Positions 38,491 through 49,679 of a stretch of 64,000 bases of DNA are shown here, piece after piece (within the stretch, counting starts at the first letter, position 1; each line of letters begins with the position of its first letter). The notes beneath the pieces are model-generated. The model worked only from the letters and a program-made list of their open reading frames with translations, was not told the origin of the DNA and did not search any database. Origin of the DNA: Vibrio natriegens NBRC 15636 = ATCC 14048 = DSM 759. GTDB taxonomy: Bacteria; Pseudomonadota; Gammaproteobacteria; Enterobacterales; Vibrionaceae. The stretch is taken from positions 2,046,001 through 2,110,000 of the forward strand of contig NZ_CP141822.1 of the NCBI RefSeq assembly GCF_035621455.1. The letters run 5' to 3'. A program made the position numbers and the translations under genes.

Positions 38491-38528
38491 GTTGTGTTTT
38501 CCTTTTGTTATCGTGTCTTAACGCTAAA

Positions 38529-39452
38529 TTATTTAGCCGCTTCCAACGACGCTACGTCGTTAACAGCCGCTGCACTTAGTGTCTTCACGATACGTTTTGT
38601 TAGACCTGTCAACACTTTGCCAGGACCAAGCTCAAGAAGATTCTCTACGCCTTGCTCACTCATCAGCTGTACGCTCTCAGTCCAACGAACTGGGCTATGT
38701 AGCTGGCGAACAAGCGCGTCTTTAATTTTTGCCGGATCAGTTTCAGCCGCCACATCAACGTTGTTGATCACTGGAAGCTGTGGCGCATTAAACTCAATAG
38801 ACTCTAGAGCAACAGCCAGTTTTTCTGCCGCAGGTTTCATTAGAGCACAGTGAGAAGGCACTGAAACAGGAAGAGGAAGCGCACGCTTCGCACCAGCTTC
38901 TTTACATAATGCACCCGCACGCTCTACTGCGTCTTTGCTACCAGCGATAACAACTTGACCAGGAGAGTTGAAGTTTACCGGAGATACCACTTCGCCTTGC
39001 GCTGCTTCTTCACACGCTTTTGCGATAGATTCATCATCTAGGCCAATGATTGCGTACATTGCGCCAGTGCCTGCTGGTACAGCTTCTTGCATTAGCTGAC
39101 CACGAAGCTCAACCAGTTTGATTGCTTCTTTAAAGTCAATCACACCTGCACATACTAGTGCTGAATACTCACCCAAGCTGTGACCTGCTAGGTTTGCAGG
39201 TTGCTCAAGACCAAGTTCTTGCCATACACGCCAAATAGCCACAGACGACGCTAACAATGCAGGCTGTGTACGGAACGTTTGATTGAGGTCTTCAGCAGGG
39301 CCATTTTGAACAAGCGCCCATAGATCGTAACCTAGTGCGTCAGATGCTTCTGCAAATGTTTGTTTTACTACGTCATATTGTTCGCCAAGCTCAGCCAGCA
39401 TACCTACTGCTTGAGAACCTTGGCCTGGAAATACGATAGCAAACTTGCTCAT
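38529..39452 (-). CDS. fabD: Malonyl-CoA:ACP transacylase
   Basis: 307 aa from ATG at 39452 (MSKFAIVFPGQGSQ), preceded by AAAGGAAAAC. The frame reaches 17 codons further, but only this start fits the family. Nucleophile Ser92 in GHSLGEYSA and the catalytic His in VSPSHCALM-type segment (SVPSHCALM, near 201) are present. It loads malonate onto ACP. Confidence 0.98.
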   Translation of the reverse strand: MSKFAIVFPGQGSQAVGMLAELGEQYDVVKQTFAEASDALGYDLWALVQNGPAEDLNQTFRTQPALLASSVAIWRVWQELGLEQPANLAGHSLGEYSALVCAGVIDFKEAIKLVELRGQLMQEAVPAGTGAMYAIIGLDDESIAKACEEAAQGEVVSPVNFNSPGQVVIAGSKDAVERAGALCKEAGAKRALPLPVSVPSHCALMKPAAEKLAVALESIEFNAPQLPVINNVDVAAETDPAKIKDALVRQLHSPVRWTESVQLMSEQGVENLLELGPGKVLTGLTKRIVKTLSAAAVNDVASLEAAK

Positions 39453-39528
39453 GTTGTTTTCCTTTAAGCAATGTAAAAAGAAATAAGATGCACTTAAGTG
39501 CACCTTAAATTTTGAATACTCGTGAAAC

Positions 39529-40479
39529 TTAGAACTTCACCAGAGCAGAGCCCCAAGTGAAACCGCCACCAAATGCCTCTAGTAGCAAAGTTTGTCCACG
39601 CTTGATGCGGCCATCGCGCACCGCTTCATCCAACGCTGTCGGAACGGTCGCTGCCGATGTATTACCATGCTTGTCTAAGGTCAATACCACTTGATCCAAA
39701 GACATTGATAGTTTCTTAGCTGTCGCTGAGATAATTCGGTAGTTCGCTTGGTGCGGTACTAGCCAGTCTAGCTCAGACTTGTGCATGTTGTTGGCTTCAA
39801 GTGTGTCTTTAACCAATTTAGACAATTGAGTTACTGCGACCTTGAATACTTCGTTGCCAGCCATGTGAAGCCATTTGTCAGCATCTTTACCACGCTCAGG
39901 CACTGGTAAGCTCAAAAGCTCACCAAATTGACCATCCGAGTATATGTGAGTAGAGATGATGCCAGGTTCTTCACTTGCTCCAACAACAACGGCACCCGCG
40001 CCGTCACCAAACAGAATAATGGTAGAACGGTCAGTCGGGTCACATGTTTTTGACAATGCGTCTGCACCAATCACCAATACGTTTTTACACATACCTGTTT
40101 TGATGTGCTGGTCAGCTACAGATAGAGCATAAACAAAGCCAGAACAAGCAGCGGCTAAGTCAAAAGCCGGACATCCTTTAATGCCAAGCTTTCCCTGCAC
40201 CTGACACGCAGATGAAGGGAAAGTATGGCTACTGCTGGTAGTAGCTACAATGATAAGATCGATGTCGTTCTTATCTATACCTGCCATATCGATAGCGTTT
40301 TCAGCTGCGTAGAATGCCATGTCAGCGACAGTTTCATCTTCTGCTGCGATTCGACGCTCTTTAATACCCGTGCGAGCAACAATCCACTCATCACTTGTAT
40401 CTACCATTTTCTCTAGATCTGCGTTAGTACGCACCTGAGATGGCAGGTAGCTGCCAGTACCTAAAATTTTGCTATACAT
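39529..40479 (-). CDS. fabH: 3-oxoacyl-ACP synthase III
   Basis: 316 aa KAS III that starts fatty-acid synthesis from acetyl-CoA and malonyl-ACP. Catalytic Cys112 ([11 protein letters not shown]), His in PHQANYRI and Asn in HGNTSAA are intact. It lies 5 bp after plsX. Confidence 0.98.
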   Translation of the reverse strand: MYSKILGTGSYLPSQVRTNADLEKMVDTSDEWIVARTGIKERRIAAEDETVADMAFYAAENAIDMAGIDKNDIDLIIVATTSSSHTFPSSACQVQGKLGIKGCPAFDLAAACSGFVYALSVADQHIKTGMCKNVLVIGADALSKTCDPTDRSTIILFGDGAGAVVVGASEEPGIISTHIYSDGQFGELLSLPVPERGKDADKWLHMAGNEVFKVAVTQLSKLVKDTLEANNMHKSELDWLVPHQANYRIISATAKKLSMSLDQVVLTLDKHGNTSAATVPTALDEAVRDGRIKRGQTLLLEAFGGGFTWGSALVKF

Positions 40480-40484
40480 GAAGA

Positions 40485-41510
40485 CTAATAATGCCTCTCG
40501 AGTAAAACCGCTTCCAAACGATCGCTAATACGGCCTGGTACTTGTCGTTTGACCTCGTGTACTGCCTCTCCAAGTGCATTGACAATTGCAGATACATCAG
40601 CACTTCCATGGCTTTTAATGACAATGCCGCGCAATCCTAGCAAACTTGCGCCGTTATACTGGTCGGGGTTCAGTGTTTTTAGTTCATTAAATAGCCGAGA
40701 AAACAACTTTCTAGCAATCCAACCCTTTATCGTAGACGCCATCATACTGGTTTTAATTTTTTCGATAAAAAGTTGTGCTGTTCCCTCGCTGGCCTTTAAG
40801 CATACGTTACCAACAAACCCATCACAAACGATGACATCGGCAACGTCATGCAATATTTGATTACCTTCAATATAACCAACAAAATTAATTGCGTCGGTTT
40901 GAGAAAGCATTTCTGCACAGCGCTTAACGAGATCATTCCCTTTTATCTCTTCTGCACCGATATTAAGAACCGCTACGCGAGCGGGATGACCCAGGTGCTG
41001 TTCAGCCAACGCGCTGCCCATCACGGCAAACTGGAACAGGCTATCGGCATCGCAAGATACATTCGCTCCCAGATCCAACATCCAAGTGCGCTTTCCGCTG
41101 ATTGTCGGTAATGCAGACACTAAAGCAGGACGATCAATGCCAGGTAACAATTTGAGAATAAAACGTGACAGCGCCATCAAAGCACCAGTGTTACCACCAC
41201 TGACACAAGCATCGGCTTTTTGCTCGGAAACAAGATCGATGGCTTTACGCATCGAGCTATTTTGGCTATTGCGTAGTGCTAAAGAGGGCTTTTCTGAGTT
41301 AGAAATTACTTTCTCCGTATGGAGAATAGTCAAACGAGATTGGGTAGAAGCACCTAATTGAGATAATTCAGACGTGATCAAGGATTGATCACCAATAAGG
41401 ATCACTTTTAGCTCTGGGAAATGAGACAGTGCCTGCACGGCGGCAGGCACTGTTACGCGAGGACCGAAATCCCCGCCCATTGCATCAAGTGCAACGGTAA
41501 TAGTTTGCAA
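40485..41510 (-). CDS. plsX: Phosphate acyltransferase PlsX
   Basis: 341 aa. It makes acyl-phosphate from acyl-ACP for phospholipid synthesis. Motifs [13 protein letters not shown] at the N-terminus, [10 protein letters not shown] and DGFVGNV are typical. I place the start at TTG 41510 ([13 protein letters not shown]), with AAGG eight bases upstream. The longer frame begins at a GTG inside rpmF and would add 12 residues unlike the family. Confidence 0.93.
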   Translation of the reverse strand: MQTITVALDAMGGDFGPRVTVPAAVQALSHFPELKVILIGDQSLITSELSQLGASTQSRLTILHTEKVISNSEKPSLALRNSQNSSMRKAIDLVSEQKADACVSGGNTGALMALSRFILKLLPGIDRPALVSALPTISGKRTWMLDLGANVSCDADSLFQFAVMGSALAEQHLGHPARVAVLNIGAEEIKGNDLVKRCAEMLSQTDAINFVGYIEGNQILHDVADVIVCDGFVGNVCLKASEGTAQLFIEKIKTSMMASTIKGWIARKLFSRLFNELKTLNPDQYNGASLLGLRGIVIKSHGSADVSAIVNALGEAVHEVKRQVPGRISDRLEAVLLERHY

Positions 41511-41520
41511 AGGTTCAACC

Positions 41521-41691
41521 TTACTTGTTGATAACCTTCTTGCCACGGTAGTAACCTTCAGCAGTTACGTTGTGGCGTAGGTGAGTTTCACCAGAAGTCG
41601 CGTCTACAGATAGAGCAGCTGTAGTTAGCGCATCGTGTGAACGACGCATACCGCGCTTAGAACGAGTTTTACGGTTTTTCTGTACGGCCAT
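41521..41691 (-). CDS. rpmF: 50S ribosomal protein L32
   Basis: 56 aa, read directly from the [23 protein letters not shown] at the start, [20 protein letters not shown] near the end. It is very basic, as expected, and lacks the zinc cysteines found in some L32 proteins. It sits between yceD and plsX as in E. coli, and ends 10 bp before the plsX start. Confidence 0.97.
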
Positions 41692-41750
41692 TGACCCTAC
41701 TCCTATACTATTGGGTTAAAAACCTGAAGAAGAATCGGCTACCACACCTA

Positions 41751-42275
41751 TTACTTTTTCAGACTTTTCAAAACGTCGAATGGATTCGGTTTCTTTTCCT
41801 CAATTTCTTCAGGAAGCTCACCAAAAACCATGTTATTTGAATCAACGCTACAATCCGCTTCATCGTGCATCGCAATTTGAGGTAATGCTAAGATGAACTC
41901 GTCTTCAACCAGTTGTATAAGGTCTAATTCACCGTACTCATTTAGATCTACCAAATCATAAATTTCCGGTGCTTCCTCTTCTGTCTTCTCACCGTAGTAA
42001 GGAGTGTAAAGGAATTCAACTTCACACTGATGTGTGAATACCTCATTACAACGCTGACACTCTAATTCGACTTCGATGTTAGCTTTACCAGAGATAACAA
42101 CAAGTCGCTGTTCATCTATCTCAAATGACAATGAGACTTCTGCGTCGCGTTTTACGCCTTCAGTTGCTTCCGCTAAGCGTTTGAAAAGACTAGCTTGGAT
42201 GATGCCATCGTAATCCAATCGTTTCTGTGCCGCCTTCGCCGGATCAACCGTTCGCGGTATTTTTACCTTTTGCAT
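41751..42275 (-). CDS. yceD: 23S rRNA accumulation protein YceD (DUF177)
   Basis: 174 aa, acidic. Conserved cysteines Cys73, Cys76 and Cys84 in LECQRCNEVFTHQCEVEF suggest a metal site. E. coli YceD is needed for normal 23S rRNA levels and its gene is always beside rpmF. First gene of the rpmF-plsX-fab cluster; divergent from the maf gene with a 149-bp promoter region. Confidence 0.93.
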   Translation of the reverse strand: MQKVKIPRTVDPAKAAQKRLDYDGIIQASLFKRLAEATEGVKRDAEVSLSFEIDEQRLVVISGKANIEVELECQRCNEVFTHQCEVEFLYTPYYGEKTEEEAPEIYDLVDLNEYGELDLIQLVEDEFILALPQIAMHDEADCSVDSNNMVFGELPEEIEEKKPNPFDVLKSLKK

Positions 42276-42424
42276 AGGGCGCGAATCTTATCTTCCAAAT
42301 CAAAATTAGTCAAAGAAAAAGGCAAAAAAGTTGTACTTTTTTACGCTTAACATACAGAGCATTAGCCAGAATCATTTTTGATCGATTATCCTATCGGAAA
42401 TGCTCCTGCAAATTGTAATTCAAA

Positions 42425-43006
42425 ATGAAAAATTACCAACTGGTTTTAGCCTCAACTTCCCCTTTTCGCCGACAACTGATGGAAAAACTCTCAGTACCGT
42501 TTATTTGCCTGTCACCTGATTGCGATGAAACTCCGTTAGACGACGAAAAACCTGTAGAACTTGTGATGCGGTTAGCCGCGAATAAAGCGACGTCTTGTAC
42601 ACCAGATCAACCAAGCCTAATCGTCGGTAGCGATCAAGTTTGTGTGATTAACGATAAGATCGTTGGGAAACCACTCAATCGTGAAAATGCCATCGAGCAG
42701 CTACTTGCGCAAAGTGGAACCGTGATTACTTTTTATACTGGTCTTGCCGTACATAATACTGCGACTAACCATACCGAGGTTGGTTACGATACTTTCGAAG
42801 TTCACTTCCGGGATTTAACTCGTGAACAAATCGAACGATATGTAGACAGAGAAGAGCCATTTTACTGCGCAGGCAGTTTCAAAAGTGAAGGAATGGGGAT
42901 TTGCTTGTTCAAGAAGCTTGTAGGGAAAGACCCGAACACGCTTGTAGGTCTGCCACTCATTGACTTGATTGATATGTTGCATGTTCAAGGGCTTGATGTC
43001 CTTTAA
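42425..43006 (+). CDS. yceF: Maf-family nucleotide pyrophosphatase YceF (7-methyl-GTP type)
   Basis: 193 aa. N-terminal LASTSPFRRQLMEKL, the GSDQVCVI segment with the catalytic acid, and GKPLNRENA identify the Maf fold; the YceF branch hydrolyses 7-methyl-GTP. It is divergent from yceD and convergent with rluC, as in E. coli. Confidence 0.93.
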   Translation: MKNYQLVLASTSPFRRQLMEKLSVPFICLSPDCDETPLDDEKPVELVMRLAANKATSCTPDQPSLIVGSDQVCVINDKIVGKPLNRENAIEQLLAQSGTVITFYTGLAVHNTATNHTEVGYDTFEVHFRDLTREQIERYVDREEPFYCAGSFKSEGMGICLFKKLVGKDPNTLVGLPLIDLIDMLHVQGLDVL

Positions 43007-43015
43007 CTCAAATAG

Positions 43016-43046
43016 AACTAAGGGAGCCAATGGCTCCCTTAGTTTA
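43016..43046. terminator. Bidirectional terminator between yceF and rluC
   Basis: ACTAAGGGAGCC / GGCTCCCTTAGT with a 3-nt loop between convergent genes. Confidence 0.88.
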
Positions 43047-43062
43047 AGCTAGAAAAATACCG

Positions 43063-44007
43063 TTAAGCTTTTCTTAAATCAGCCAGTACTTTCTCTAACT
43101 TAGGTTCCATCTTCGCGTTAATTTCCATCCATTCATCATTTGAAGGGTGCTGGAACTTAATATTCGCCGCATGAAGGAACAACCTATCCAGACCATACTG
43201 ACCTGTGTAAGCATCAAAACGGCGGTCACCATAACGGTCATCCCAAGCGATTGGGTGCCCGGCGTACTGCGTATGGACACGAATTTGGTGTGTACGCCCG
43301 GTGATCGGGCTCGCTTGAATCAAGGTCGCCTGTTCGAACTTCTCCAAGATCTTAAAGCGTGTCTCAGATGGCTTACCGTTTGGATTAACACGAACGATGC
43401 TGTTTACTTCATTTTTCAACAATGGCGCGTTAACCACTTTACAACTGCTTTTCCACTGCCCCATCACCAGTGCAAAATAAAACTTCTTCACTGTTTTTGC
43501 TCGGAACTGTGCTTGTAGGTGGCGAAGCGCTGAACGCTTTTTAGCCACAAGTAAAATACCAGAGGTATCACGGTCAATACGATGCACAAGCTCAAGAAAA
43601 CGTGCGTCAGGACGTAAAGCACGCAGCGCTTCTATCGCACCAAACTTCAAACCACTACCGCCATGAACCGCGGTCCCGGATGGTTTGTTGAGAATAAGCA
43701 TATGGTCATCTTCAAAAATGATCATATCTTCAAGCTCAGCAACGCGATTAAGTTTCGTGCTCGGCGCTACGTCGTCTTCTTTCTTCTCCATAGTAACCGG
43801 AGGAATACGAACCAGATCGCCCGCTTTTAGTTTGTACTCTGCTTTAATACGCTTTTTATTAACGCGTACCTCACCCTTTCGCACGATTCTATAAATCATG
43901 CTTTTCGGAATGTCTTTTAATTGGTTGCGCAAAAAGTTATCAATGCGCTGACCCGCCATGTCTTCATCGATGTCGACAAACTGGACTTTAGTTCTTATTT
44001 CGCTCAT
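43063..44007 (-). CDS. rluC: 23S rRNA pseudouridine synthase RluC
   Basis: 314 aa from ATG at 44007 (MSEIRTKVQFVDID). N-terminal S4 RNA-binding domain (residues about 15-75) and an RluA catalytic domain with Asp145 in HRIDRDTSG. RluC modifies U955, U2504 and U2580 in E. coli 23S rRNA. The frame extends 42 codons upstream, but these are basic and Cys-rich and unlike the family. Divergent from rne. Confidence 0.95.
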   Translation of the reverse strand: MSEIRTKVQFVDIDEDMAGQRIDNFLRNQLKDIPKSMIYRIVRKGEVRVNKKRIKAEYKLKAGDLVRIPPVTMEKKEDDVAPSTKLNRVAELEDMIIFEDDHMLILNKPSGTAVHGGSGLKFGAIEALRALRPDARFLELVHRIDRDTSGILLVAKKRSALRHLQAQFRAKTVKKFYFALVMGQWKSSCKVVNAPLLKNEVNSIVRVNPNGKPSETRFKILEKFEQATLIQASPITGRTHQIRVHTQYAGHPIAWDDRYGDRRFDAYTGQYGLDRLFLHAANIKFQHPSNDEWMEINAKMEPKLEKVLADLRKA

Positions 44008-44647
44008 GCGCGCTATTGTAAACGCAAATACTCGTGACTTCACATTATTCTTTCTGCAAAAGAAACACTTGCCAGCGCAGACTGGTCTGAAATCGCCCAA
44101 GCTTTTGTTTAAATTATTAAAACTCCCTGTCAAGATTTAGGTTTGTTTTGTGTCTTCATCACTTTACACGATTCAATTGTTTAGGAAACAGCCAGTTATA
44201 AATTACAAAATTTGAATTTTGTGGCAATTTTTCTATCGTTTGCACCAAAGCAGATTGCTGATAGCGACGTGCACTGCTATAGTTCACAGCTGCTAAGGAA
44301 GGTTTGGTTACATTTTATTCACTACCATTCATTACTCCTCAAGCAGTGTGAGTAGAACGTTGAAAGTCAGGTGCTGCAATTGGCGTAAGACACGTTGAAT
44401 TCAACACACTTGCCACCCTACTCCTCGCATATTCACGTTGAGTACCTACCGCCCTAATAGCGGGTCACAAGTCTGCGTTTCCGACAGAAACCTAAAGAGA
44501 TTTGTGATAACTGAAGTGCCCTAGAGCATCCCCTTCCAGCCGGGAGGCTGCAAAATATAAGTCATGGGATCAGGCACCGTGGAAAAGCGACCAAACAGTG
44601 GCAAGTCGACAAGAAAGATATAAAAGAAAAGACAACGAGAATTTTCA
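44008..44647 (+). promoter_or_regulatory. Long rne promoter and 5' leader
   Basis: 640 bp between divergent rluC and rne with no supported gene. The 3' half contains structured DNA: the palindrome GTTGAATTCAAC near 44391-44402 and a hairpin CAGCC-GGGA-GGCTG (44537-44550) with a GNRA loop. In E. coli the long rne leader binds RNase E and sets autoregulation; the same is likely here. Confidence 0.6.
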
Positions 44648-47600
44648 ATGAAAAGAATGTTAATTAACGCAACTCAAAAAGAAGAGTTGCGTGTCGCTCT
44701 GGTTGATGGCCAGCGACTTTTCGATCTTGATATCGAGAGTCCAGGACATGAATCAAAAAAAGCGAATATCTACAAAGGACGTATCACACGTATTGAACCA
44801 AGCTTAGAGGCCGCATTCGTCGATTACGGTGCTGAGCGTCACGGTTTCCTCCCTCTCAAAGAAATTGCCCGCGAATATTTTCCAGAAGGTTACACCTACC
44901 AAGGCCGTCCAAGCATTAAAGAAGTGCTGACAGAAGGCCAGGAAGTAATTGTACAAGTGGAAAAAGAGGAACGTGGTAGCAAGGGCGCAGCTCTGACTAC
45001 TTTCATTTCTCTAGCAGGTAGCTACCTTGTTCTTATGCCTAATAACCCTCGTGCTGGCGGTATCTCTCGCCGTATCGAAGGTGACGAGCGTACTCAACTA
45101 AAAGCTGCATTAAGCACATTAGAACTGCCACAAGGCATGGGTCTGATCGTGCGTACCGCAGGTGTTGGTAAGAGTGCAGAAGAACTTGAATGGGATTTGA
45201 ACGTACTACTAAACCACTGGGGTGCGATCAAAGATGCATCAGACTCTAACCCTGCTCCATTCCTGATCCACCAGGAAAGTAACGTTATTGTTCGCGCAAT
45301 TCGTGACTATCTACGTCGTGATATTGGTGAAATCCTCATCGATAGCAACACCATTTATGAGCGTGCAAAAGCGCACATTCAATTGGTTCGCCCAGATTTT
45401 ATTAACCGAGTTAAGAAATACGACGGCGAAGTGCCACTGTTCAGCCACTACCAAATCGAAAGCCAGATTGAATCTGCTTTCCAACGTGAAGTGCGCCTGC
45501 CATCTGGTGGTTCAATTGTTATCGACCCAACAGAAGCATTGACTTCTATCGATATCAACTCTGCTCGCGCAACTAAAGGCGGAGATATCGAAGAGACAGC
45601 ACTGAACACTAACTTAGAAGCAGCCGATGAGATCGCTCGTCAGCTACGTCTACGTGACCTAGGTGGTCTGGTTGTTATCGACTTTATCGACATGACACCT
45701 GTTCGCCACCAGCGTGAAGTAGAAAACCGTCTACGTGAAGCTGTTCGTTTAGACCGTGCTCGCGTACAAATTGGTCGTATCTCTCGTTTCGGTTTGTTGG
45801 AGATGTCTCGTCAACGTTTGAGCCCTTCTCTTGCAGAAGCGAGCCACCACATTTGTCCACGTTGTAGTGGTACGGGTGTTGTTCGTGACAACGAATCTCT
45901 AGCGCTTTCTGTTCTTCGTCTAATCGAAGAGGAAGCACTAAAAGACAATACTGCGCAAGTATTGGCTGTCGTCCCAGTGCCAATCGCCTCTTACCTATTG
46001 AACGAAAAACGTCGTTCGGTTAACCACATCGAACGCATTCAAGAAGTGAAAATCACGGTTGTTCCTAACTCTGATATGGAAACACCGCACTTCGAAGTGA
46101 TTCGTGTCCGTGAAGGCGAAGAATTTGATCTGATTTCTTACCTACTTCCTAAGAAACTGGAAGCGTTGAAAGAAGCAGAAGGTAAAGATCCTGTAGAAAC
46201 GGACATCAAACCTAAACGACTAGAAGAACCAGTACTTAAGGGCTTTGCTGCACCTTCACAATCTGCACCTGCTCCAGCTTCTAAGCCAGCACCAGTGGCG
46301 AAGAAGAAGGAAAGCGATGAAGTGAAGAAAGAAGCTTCGCCTGGTCTGTTTAGCCGTTTATTCAAAGCGCTTGGTAGCTTCTTATTCGGCGGTTCTCAAG
46401 AAGTAAAAGAAGAGCCTAAGCAACAAGAAGAGAAAAAGCCTAGTCGCGACAACAAGCGTAACAAGCGAGATCGCAACGATCGCCGTCGTGGTAATCAACG
46501 TGATAACCGCGATAATCGAGATAACCGCGATAACCGTCGCCGCCGTAAGCCTCGCGACGAGCAAGCTACTGAGCAGAATGATACTCAGCAGCAACAAGCA
46601 GCTGGCCAAGCAACCGGCAATAAACCGCAAAACCGTAACCAGAAGCGTAAGCCTAAAGCTCAACAAGCAGAAAATGCTCAAGAACAAAAAGCGAATGCAA
46701 AAGTAGCGGAAAAAGGCCTTCAACTTGCAGCCGAAGCTCGTTCTGAAACAAAACCTGAAAGCAGCAAAGCGAAACCAAACGCTAACGCTAATGCTAAAGC
46801 AGAAAAAGTTAAAGAACGTCGCCAACGTCGTAAACTAAACAAATCTGTTCGCGTTAAAGATCAGCAGGCTGCTGAGCAAGCTGAAGAAACACTAGTTAAA
46901 GCTACTGAATCTGTTGAAGCACCAGTAGAGAAACCAGTAGTAGAAGCAGTAGAAACTCAGCAAGAAAACAAGCAAGCCGAGTCTAAACAACGTCGTAATC
47001 GTCGTTCACCGCGTCACCTTCGTGCAAGTGGTCAACGCCGTCGTCGTGGTCGCGATCGTCGTCCTAACCCATTCCGCCTACGCAAAGGTGGTGTTGCCTC
47101 TCCAGAGATGGCAATGGGTAAAGTGATGCCACGTTACATTCCAAAACCAGCGCCTAAGAAGGAAGAGCAAGTTAAGGAAGAAGCAGTAGTCGCTGCAGTA
47201 CCGGCAATGCAAGGTGGTTTCGCTTGTCCTGAGATGGCAATGGGTAAAGTGATTATCCGCCGCGAACTGCCAGTCGTTGCAGAGCCTAAAGCTCAAGAAC
47301 CGGTTAAAGTTGAAGCGCCTGTTGTTGAACCAGTGTTTACTGAACCTACTGTTGTTGAGCAAGCACCTGCGACACCAATCGTTGAAGAAAAGGCACCTGT
47401 TGTTGAAGTAACTGAACCAGTGACAGAAACGACAACAGAGCAACCTGTAGAACCAGTAGTTGAAGCTGTTGCCGAAACCATTGAAACGGTAGAAGAGGTG
47501 AAAACACCAGCTCCTGCTGAAGTTCAAGAGATTGTCGTGGACTTGACCAAAGCGGTCGCTAAGCCAAACGCAAGTGCACCAATGACAAAAGCTCCGGGTC

Positions 47601-47731
47601 CTCAAGAGCTGCGTGAAATTGAAGTTGCTGCGGCGCCATTTAAAGCTGACCGCTACCAGCCTAAAGGCGCTGGTAGTCAAGTAGCGAAAAACCGAGCTTC
47701 TGCAGCGATGACTAAACCAAACTTCAACTAG
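44648..47731 (+). CDS. rne: Ribonuclease E
   Basis: 1027 aa. S1 domain at about 35-120, catalytic DNase-I-like region with IDINSARAT and VVIDFIDM (the two metal-binding Asp), and the Zn-link cysteines in CPRCSGTG near 403. The unstructured C-terminal half holds a membrane-targeting helix ([16 protein letters not shown]), Arg-rich RNA-binding runs and repeated short motifs: PEMAMGKV twice (near 818 and 861) and ASA-MTK twice at the end, the second in the place of the E. coli PNPase-binding tail. Core of the RNA degradosome. Confidence 0.98.
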   Translation: MKRMLINATQKEELRVALVDGQRLFDLDIESPGHESKKANIYKGRITRIEPSLEAAFVDYGAERHGFLPLKEIAREYFPEGYTYQGRPSIKEVLTEGQEVIVQVEKEERGSKGAALTTFISLAGSYLVLMPNNPRAGGISRRIEGDERTQLKAALSTLELPQGMGLIVRTAGVGKSAEELEWDLNVLLNHWGAIKDASDSNPAPFLIHQESNVIVRAIRDYLRRDIGEILIDSNTIYERAKAHIQLVRPDFINRVKKYDGEVPLFSHYQIESQIESAFQREVRLPSGGSIVIDPTEALTSIDINSARATKGGDIEETALNTNLEAADEIARQLRLRDLGGLVVIDFIDMTPVRHQREVENRLREAVRLDRARVQIGRISRFGLLEMSRQRLSPSLAEASHHICPRCSGTGVVRDNESLALSVLRLIEEEALKDNTAQVLAVVPVPIASYLLNEKRRSVNHIERIQEVKITVVPNSDMETPHFEVIRVREGEEFDLISYLLPKKLEALKEAEGKDPVETDIKPKRLEEPVLKGFAAPSQSAPAPASKPAPVAKKKESDEVKKEASPGLFSRLFKALGSFLFGGSQEVKEEPKQQEEKKPSRDNKRNKRDRNDRRRGNQRDNRDNRDNRDNRRRRKPRDEQATEQNDTQQQQAAGQATGNKPQNRNQKRKPKAQQAENAQEQKANAKVAEKGLQLAAEARSETKPESSKAKPNANANAKAEKVKERRQRRKLNKSVRVKDQQAAEQAEETLVKATESVEAPVEKPVVEAVETQQENKQAESKQRRNRRSPRHLRASGQRRRRGRDRRPNPFRLRKGGVASPEMAMGKVMPRYIPKPAPKKEEQVKEEAVVAAVPAMQGGFACPEMAMGKVIIRRELPVVAEPKAQEPVKVEAPVVEPVFTEPTVVEQAPATPIVEEKAPVVEVTEPVTETTTEQPVEPVVEAVAETIETVEEVKTPAPAEVQEIVVDLTKAVAKPNASAPMTKAPGPQELREIEVAAAPFKADRYQPKGAGSQVAKNRASAAMTKPNFN

Positions 47732-47762
47732 TTTTGAGTTAGTAATTAGCTGAAAAGCAAAT

Positions 47763-47791
47763 AAAAAGGCTGCCAAATGGCAGCCTTTTTT
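47763..47791 (+). terminator. Terminator of rne
   Basis: AAAAAGGCTGCC-AAAT-GGCAGCCTTTTT. Confidence 0.93.
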
Positions 47792-48054
47792 ACTTTCCGC
47801 TGAATCAACTTTCATTGTTCAATTTAATATCAATGACCGATCACAATTGTGGGTCAATATACGTGTCATTCTTGAACTTAATCACACTTTTCGGTAGCAT
47901 TCGCCGACTAAAGTTTTCGACACCATTCTAATGCCACTCCTTTACTACTCCGATTTACACTGAGTGAGCGGATGACAAACCCACCTCTCAGTGGCTTGTG
48001 CAAATAAGAATATGTGTCGGGATAAACTCATCTCAACGAGAACTTAAAACAAAC

Positions 48055-49614
48055 ATGTTCGAATTTCCGCAATTTTCAAAGCACTCTGTAAAAAATGATG
48101 TGCTCTCAGGTTTGACCGTAGCGTTAGCATTGGTTCCTGAAGCAGTCGCATTCGCATTCGTTGCTGGTGTAGACCCAATGGTTGGTCTTTACGCTGCATT
48201 TATCGTTGGCTTGATCACTTCTATCTTTGGTGGTCGCCCAGGCATGATTTCCGGTGCAACAGGCGCAATGGCCGTTGTAATGGTATCTCTTGTTGCCAGC
48301 CACGGTGTCCAATACCTATTCGCAGCAATTATGCTCGCGGGTATTCTTCAGGTTGCCGCTGGTCTGTTCAAGTTAGGTAAGTTTATCCGAATCGTTCCTC
48401 ACCCAGTGATGATCGGCTTCGTAAACGGCTTAGCTATCGTTATCTTCCTGGCTCAACTTGGCCAATTTAAAGCGCCTGACATCAACGGCATTTTGACTTG
48501 GTTACCACAAGACCAGATGATGCTAATGCTTGGTTTGGTTGCACTGACAATGGCAATCATTCATTTCTTACCTAAAATCACAACAGCAGTACCATCTTCG
48601 CTGGTCGCTATCGTAACGGTTACCGCGCTAGTGGTTGGTTTGGATCTTGAAACCCGTACCGTCGTTGACTTCTTGCGCACAATGTCTGGTGATGAAGCAG
48701 CAACCCTAGCGGGCTCTCTGCCAACATTCTCTATTCCAATGGTGCCATTCACGCTTGAAACTCTGCAAATCATCTTGCCTTACGCGATTATTTTGGCTGC
48801 AATCGGTCTGATCGAGTCACTATTGACGCTGACAGTATTGGATGAAATGACAAACACACGCGGCCAATCTAACCGCGAATGTATTGGCCAAGGCATGGCT
48901 AACATGACTTGTTCCGTATTCGGTGCGATGGGTGGTTGTGCGATGATTGGTCAATCGATGATCAACGTAAACTCAGGTGGCCGTGGTCGTCTTTCTGGTA
49001 TCGTTGCCGCAGTTGCGTTGTTGATGTTTATTCTGTTCGCATCGTCGTTGATCGAGATGATTCCTCTCGCTGCACTTGTTGGTGTAATGTTTATGGTTGT
49101 CATCGGTACATTCGAATGGGCGACATTTAAACTGGCGCGCCGCGTACCAAAACAGGACTTCTTCGTTATCGTACTGGTTACTGTTGTGACCGTACTTACC
49201 GATCTGGCTGTTGCTGTAGGCGTCGGTGTTATCGCTTCTGCGCTGATGTTTGCCTGGCAGCATGCTAAGCACATCTACGCTGACACATGTCTGAACGAAG
49301 AAGGTTCAAAAGAATACAAAATCCATGGCCCTATCTTCTTTGGTTCTGCAGCGAACTTCCTTGAACTGTTCAATGCGCAAGACGACCCGAAAGATATCAT
49401 TGTCGACTTTGCTGACTCACGAGTGACTGACCACTCGGCGATAGAAGCGATTGAAACGTTGGCAGAACGCTACGCGGTGCTTGGCAAGACACTTCATCTT
49501 CGCCACTTAAGCCCGGATTGCCGTAAACTTCTCGATAAAGCGGGCAGTCTGGTAGAAATCAATGTTAAAGAAGACCCTAGCTACAAAGTTGCAACCGACT
49601 TGTTAGCCGGCTAA
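48055..49614 (+). CDS. SulP-family anion transporter with STAS domain
   Basis: 519 aa from ATG at 48055 ([20 protein letters not shown]); a GTG 19 codons upstream is possible but less likely. About 12-14 membrane segments with the SulP signature [20 protein letters not shown], then a cytoplasmic STAS domain from about residue 420. The family moves sulfate, bicarbonate or dicarboxylates with Na+ or H+. The substrate cannot be read from the sequence. Upstream 47792-48054 shows no gene. Confidence 0.88.
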   Translation: MFEFPQFSKHSVKNDVLSGLTVALALVPEAVAFAFVAGVDPMVGLYAAFIVGLITSIFGGRPGMISGATGAMAVVMVSLVASHGVQYLFAAIMLAGILQVAAGLFKLGKFIRIVPHPVMIGFVNGLAIVIFLAQLGQFKAPDINGILTWLPQDQMMLMLGLVALTMAIIHFLPKITTAVPSSLVAIVTVTALVVGLDLETRTVVDFLRTMSGDEAATLAGSLPTFSIPMVPFTLETLQIILPYAIILAAIGLIESLLTLTVLDEMTNTRGQSNRECIGQGMANMTCSVFGAMGGCAMIGQSMINVNSGGRGRLSGIVAAVALLMFILFASSLIEMIPLAALVGVMFMVVIGTFEWATFKLARRVPKQDFFVIVLVTVVTVLTDLAVAVGVGVIASALMFAWQHAKHIYADTCLNEEGSKEYKIHGPIFFGSAANFLELFNAQDDPKDIIVDFADSRVTDHSAIEAIETLAERYAVLGKTLHLRHLSPDCRKLLDKAGSLVEINVKEDPSYKVATDLLAG

Positions 49615-49635
49615 TAGCATTGATAAGTAAATAGC

Positions 49636-49666
49636 AAAAGGGATGAGTCGAACTCATCCCTTTTTT
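49636..49666 (+). terminator. Terminator of the SulP gene
   Basis: AAAAGGGATGAGT-CGA-ACTCATCCCTTTTTT. Confidence 0.93.
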
Positions 49667-49679
49667 ATTTGGTTGGATA

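Noticed and set aside
38084..38853. Plus-strand frames (145 and 119 aa) opposite fabG and fabD
   Set aside because: Ser-rich antisense frames of highly expressed genes; no independent start signals.
46382..47815. Long minus-strand open frames across rne (147 and 245 aa)
   Set aside because: They mirror the biased, Glu/Lys/Arg-rich codons of the rne scaffold half, lack ribosome-binding sites and would be low-complexity proteins. Shadows of rne.
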